From contig CANRNN010000002.1 of assembly GCA_947632025.1 (NCBI GenBank), positions 124,001 through 188,000 on the forward strand: DNA of 64,000 nucleotides, written 5' to 3'. The stretch is from an uncultured Clostridia bacterium. Its GTDB lineage: Bacteria; Bacillota; Clostridia; Oscillospirales; Ruminococcaceae. The position numbers and the translations under genes were made by a program. Below the pieces are notes generated by a model. The model was not told the origin of the DNA and made no database searches. It was given only the letters and a program-made list of their open reading frames with translations. Shown here piece after piece: positions 61,722 to 64,000 of this stretch (position 1 is the stretch's first letter; each line of letters opens with the position of its first letter).

Positions 61722-61796
61722 CGTACAGAAAAAACATTCCTAGCAGAGCGACCCCTGCTGGGAAAAGGTCAAGGGCATTGCCCTTGCGGATTTGAA
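61722..61796 (-). repeat. Inverted partial copy of the tRNA-Ser 3' end and terminator
   Basis: On the minus strand this block reads TTCAAATCC, a short gap, AGGGCAATGCCCT, then CCCAGCAGGGGT..CTCTGCT and a T-run with CTGTACG. It matches 35696-35759 with only a few substitutions; the acceptor stem and CCA of the tRNA are missing. It can act as terminator for the upstream 137-aa gene. The rest of 61676-61977 shows nothing recognisable. Confidence 0.75.
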
Positions 61797-61977
61797 TGAG
61801 CGAGGGTGCTTTTGGCAGTTTTGGGTATGTTTTTATAACAATAATGTACAAACTATGTACAGATTTCAAACACCTATGCCCTACCGTCTGCATAATTTTA
61901 AAGGTATTAAGGTAACTGTTAATAGAGGGCAAAGCACAAGTTCTCAAGTTCTACCATATTTCAGCAAAAAGCATATA

Positions 61978-62391
61978 TCACAGATAACTTGGATGTATTA
62001 TATCATCAACTTGAATCAAGTCTTTTCGAGAGAAATCGAAAGCAAACCGGTTTATATTTTTAATATTTTTTACGTCGTCCATTGCGACATAATATATATT
62101 TCCATCATTCTCAACCCGAAGCACTTTAAGATTGCCTATGGATAAATCCCAACCTATGGTTTCACATATAATGCAACTTTCTTCATTAACCTCGGACAAG
62201 TCGTATGCAATACCAAACAAAAGAATTTTGCAGTCATAGATACCGCCAACCTGCATAAACTCAAATCCTTTTTGATATTCGTGCCGCAAATCCGAGTCAT
62301 CAAAACATAGTTCCACCTTTCCGGTTTCGCAATTTTCTAATTTAACATGCCTTGTCATTATTCCGTCTGATGCGAATAACAATTTGTGCAT
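61978..62391 (-). CDS. Hypothetical protein, AT-rich
   Basis: The 137-aa soluble protein is not recognised. It contains KVELCFDDSDLRHEYQKGF, a Cys pair in SCIICETIGWDL, and IYYVAMDDVKNI near the C-terminus; the beta-rich pattern could fit an immunity-protein-like fold (inference). ATG 62391 is chosen because AAAGGAGATA lies upstream; the frame extends 11 codons farther. It has its own promoter and shares AT-rich composition with the 233-aa gene. Confidence 0.65.
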   Translation of the reverse strand: MHKLLFASDGIMTRHVKLENCETGKVELCFDDSDLRHEYQKGFEFMQVGGIYDCKILLFGIAYDLSEVNEESCIICETIGWDLSIGNLKVLRVENDGNIYYVAMDDVKNIKNINRFAFDFSRKDLIQVDDIIHPSYL

Positions 62392-62496
62392 ATATCTATC
62401 TCCTTTTATAATTTTGTTTCCCAATAAAATGCTTTAAACATCAAGTTGTCGGATAAAAAGAAACGATAAACCCATTTGTTCCATATTCTGCATTAT

Positions 62497-62525
62497 ATTA
62501 TACCATATTTTTTTCCGTTTTGCAA
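62497..62525 (-). promoter_or_regulatory. Promoter of the 137-aa gene
   Basis: On the minus strand TTGCAA, 17-nt spacer, TATAAT. Confidence 0.78.
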
Positions 62526-62576
62526 TTCGGCATATCGAATTCAATGTGAAAATTAGGTGAAATTTCAAAAACCGTA

Positions 62577-62605
62577 TTGACATCGTGTCAGAATAGTGAT
62601 ATACT
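62577..62605 (+). promoter_or_regulatory. TetR operon promoter with operator
   Basis: TTGACA, 17-nt spacer, TATACT. The -35 box is part of the palindrome TGACA-TCG-TGTCA (62578-62590), a typical TetR-family operator position. The leader 62606-62765 (about 160 nt) carries GC-rich stretches such as AACAAAGCCGGCAATTTGGG, not matched to a known riboswitch. Confidence 0.8.
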
Positions 62606-62765
62606 ATTTTATAGCAATGAGATGCCGCAAGGTGAGCTAACAAAGCCGGCAATTTGGGAACGCCAAAGCCGTGTCGTTTGAATTCCCTACTTATCAATAT
62701 TTGAGAACAGGCGACGTTATCGGAAAATGCCTTACGTTCAATAAATAAAATAAGGAGGTCATGAA

Positions 62766-63389
62766 ATGCCAAAAGGTTCTCCGGAGCTTACGAATGCACG
62801 AAAAGAAGAGATTATTAACGCTTGTGAAAAGCTGTATAAAAAGCTGAGTTTCAAGGAGATCACGCTGAAAGAAATAAGCGCGGAAACGAGTTTTACGCGC
62901 ACGTCAATCTACAATTATTTTCAGACGAAAGAGGAAATTTTCCTTGCGCTTTTGCAGCGTGAATACGAGCTTTGGAACGCGGAATTAGATAAAATAATGC
63001 GCAAATTCCCCAAGCTTACGAAAGACGAATTTGCGGATAAATTGGCGAGATCTCTTGAAAAACGCGCCCAGCTGCTCAAAATTATGTCCATGAACCATTA
63101 CGATATGGAGAGCAACAGCCGTCCCGAACGACTCGCGAAATTTAAGGTAGCCTACGGAAATTCGCTGCGGACGGTCATGAATTGCCTTGAACAGTATTTC
63201 CCCGAAATGCCTGCCGAGGACAAACAGAGATTTTTGTACACGTTTTTCCCGTTTATGTTCGGCATTTATCCGTACACCTTTGTTACAAAAAAACAGCGTG
63301 TTGCAATGGAAAAAGCAGGCGTAAATTATGCGTTTATGTCAATTTATGAAATAACTTTTAACTGCGTAAAAAGGCTGTTGGGGGAATAA
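62766..63389 (+). CDS. TetR/AcrR-family transcriptional regulator
   Basis: The 207-aa regulator has an N-terminal helix-turn-helix (residues 13-55: EEIINACEKLYKKLSFKEIT, then ETSFTRTSIYNYFQTKEEIF), which matches the TetR recognition-helix pattern, and an all-helical ligand domain. It probably represses its own operon through the palindrome in the promoter. AGGAGG precedes ATG 62766. The downstream lipoprotein gene starts 2 bp after its stop. Confidence 0.93.
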   Translation: MPKGSPELTNARKEEIINACEKLYKKLSFKEITLKEISAETSFTRTSIYNYFQTKEEIFLALLQREYELWNAELDKIMRKFPKLTKDEFADKLARSLEKRAQLLKIMSMNHYDMESNSRPERLAKFKVAYGNSLRTVMNCLEQYFPEMPAEDKQRFLYTFFPFMFGIYPYTFVTKKQRVAMEKAGVNYAFMSIYEITFNCVKRLLGE

Positions 63390-63391
63390 AT

Positions 63392-63892
63392 ATGAATAAA
63401 CTTCTGATTTTGCCGACAGCGATTTGTCTTGCTTTTTGTATTTCGGCGTGCGGGGATATTCAGTCAAATAGCGGTGGTCAAGGCTATAAAAGCGAAAATT
63501 CTTTGGTCAGCACAAGTGAAACCGCGTCAAAAAATGATGAAAAGGGGCAAACGCAAATGCAAATAAACATTCAAATCGGAGAAAAAACTTTTACGGCGAC
63601 CTTAGAGGACAATGCCGCAGCGAAAGAGTTTGCACAGATGATGCAAAGCGCGCCCGTAAGCGTTGAAATGCGCGATTATGGGGGATTTGAAAAGGTAGGT
63701 TCACTCGGCAAAAGCCTTACTTCAAACGACAGTCAAACAACGACTTCTGCGGGGGATATTGTTCTGTACAACTCCGATCAAATCGTTATTTTTTACGGCT
63801 CAAATTCGTGGAGTTACACTAGATTAGGGCATATTGACGGCTTCAGCGATATAGGCGGCGGAAATATCACGGCTGTATTTTCGCTTGTATAA
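63392..63892 (+). CDS. Lipoprotein with cyclophilin-like fold domain
   Basis: The 166-aa protein has a lipobox ISAC (Cys near residue 20), a short Ser/Lys linker, and a cyclophilin-like domain (Cyclophil_like family) from about residue 55: INIQIGEKTFTATLEDNAAA, SVEMRDYGGFEKVGSLGKSL, and the core GDIVLYNSDQIVIFYGSNSW. Such domains occur with redox enzymes and flavodoxins, and peptidyl-prolyl isomerase activity is not established. It lies between the TetR gene and a carboxymuconolactone decarboxylase-type gene. Confidence 0.88.
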   Translation: MNKLLILPTAICLAFCISACGDIQSNSGGQGYKSENSLVSTSETASKNDEKGQTQMQINIQIGEKTFTATLEDNAAAKEFAQMMQSAPVSVEMRDYGGFEKVGSLGKSLTSNDSQTTTSAGDIVLYNSDQIVIFYGSNSWSYTRLGHIDGFSDIGGGNITAVFSLV

Positions 63893-63913
63893 ACAATTTT
63901 AGGAGGAATTATT

Positions 63914-64000
63914 ATGGAAAAAATCACACAGACAGCAGGCAGAAACGCGCTCGGAGAATTCGCTCCCGAATTTGCGCATTTTAATGATGATGTGCTTTTC
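63914..64000 (+). CDS. Carboxymuconolactone decarboxylase-family protein (3' end outside window)
   Basis: Only the first 29 codons are in the window: MEKITQTAGRNALGEFAPEF, then AHFNDDVLF. This opening is typical of the CMD/AhpD-like family, whose members are small thiol peroxidase-like or decarboxylase proteins. AGGAGGAA precedes ATG 63914, 22 bp after the lipoprotein stop, placing it third in the TetR operon. Catalytic Cys residues would lie beyond the window. Confidence 0.8.
   Translation, partial: MEKITQTAGRNALGEFAPEFAHFNDDVLF

Noticed and set aside
61722-61796. Second complete tRNA-Ser gene or clean attachment site
   Set aside because: Only part of the T-loop and the terminator region are retained; acceptor stem, CCA and the rest of the tRNA are missing.
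61657-61947. 96-aa minus-strand frame
   Set aside because: It runs through the tRNA-terminator-like repeat and into the next gene; no binding site.
62434-62772. 112-aa minus-strand frame
   Set aside because: It crosses two convincing promoters and the TetR operator, and its start overlaps tetR.

Overview
The window looks like chromosome of a Gram-positive, low-to-mid GC anaerobe of the Clostridia, most like the Oscillospiraceae/Ruminococcaceae. This rests on gene content rather than a database match: SpoVS, a PyrR-controlled pyr operon, a flavodiiron FprA protein, a YolD/Y-family polymerase pair, a giant 2-hydroxyacyl-CoA dehydratase activase, an agr-type cyclic-peptide quorum-sensing locus and small NPDTG-type surface proteins. 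Strong sigma-A promoters (TTGACA-17-TATAAT type) can be read directly in front of many operons, and I used them with Shine-Dalgarno sites to correct several starts.

Layout. 1-8.5 kb (+): end of an acidic membrane-anchored beta-rich protein, a 34-aa membrane peptide, a YesL-like protein, purA, a YmdB-type phosphodiesterase, spoVS, L-asparaginase, a nucleoside kinase, a half-size EamA transporter and Hsp20. 8.5-12.2 kb (-): DUF1963 protein, a small membrane protein and a chemoreceptor. 12.3-21.4 kb (-): pyrR-pyrC-pyrF-carA-carB-pyrK-pyrD behind a PyrR-type attenuator; pyrB and pyrE are absent. 21.6-23.9 kb: two small surface proteins around fprA. 24-32.8 kb (-): giant activase, SPFH protein and pcrA, then a structured leader before dfrA and an MmcQ/YjbR gene. 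33-35.5 kb (-): FapA-like protein and metA.

35.6-39.4 kb is an accessory stretch: tRNA-Ser(GCT), then a four-gene agr locus (LytTR regulator, GHKL kinase, AgrB peptidase, 48-aa AgrD), followed by hairpin-rich DNA including a REP/MITE-like inverted repeat. 39.3-40.7 kb holds a lipoprotein and a membrane protein bracketed by two diverged direct repeats of about 100 bp. 40.7-43.95 kb (-) is an ABC importer operon headed by a TM1266-type ACT-like regulator, behind a leader of about 300 nt with an attenuator.

44-51.6 kb is mostly housekeeping: queA, amidohydrolase and AI-2E-family permease; an FNT channel; polY-yolD; an AlkZ-related protein; a D,D-carboxypeptidase. 51.6-60.9 kb (-) encodes cell-envelope proteins: an MMPL transporter paired with a 1316-aa GLUG/coiled-coil surface protein, and an 816-aa secreted helical protein behind a leader with an intrinsic terminator. 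60.9-64 kb is AT-rich accessory DNA: two unrecognised proteins, an inverted copy of the tRNA-Ser downstream terminator, and a TetR operon with a visible operator.

The most promising items for new biology are the agr locus, especially a 19-bp hairpin with a U-tract whose loop holds the agrB ribosome binding site and start codon; the leader RNAs in front of dfrA and the TM1266/ABC operon; the MMPL plus GLUG/coiled-coil pair; and the repeat families around 39-41 kb.
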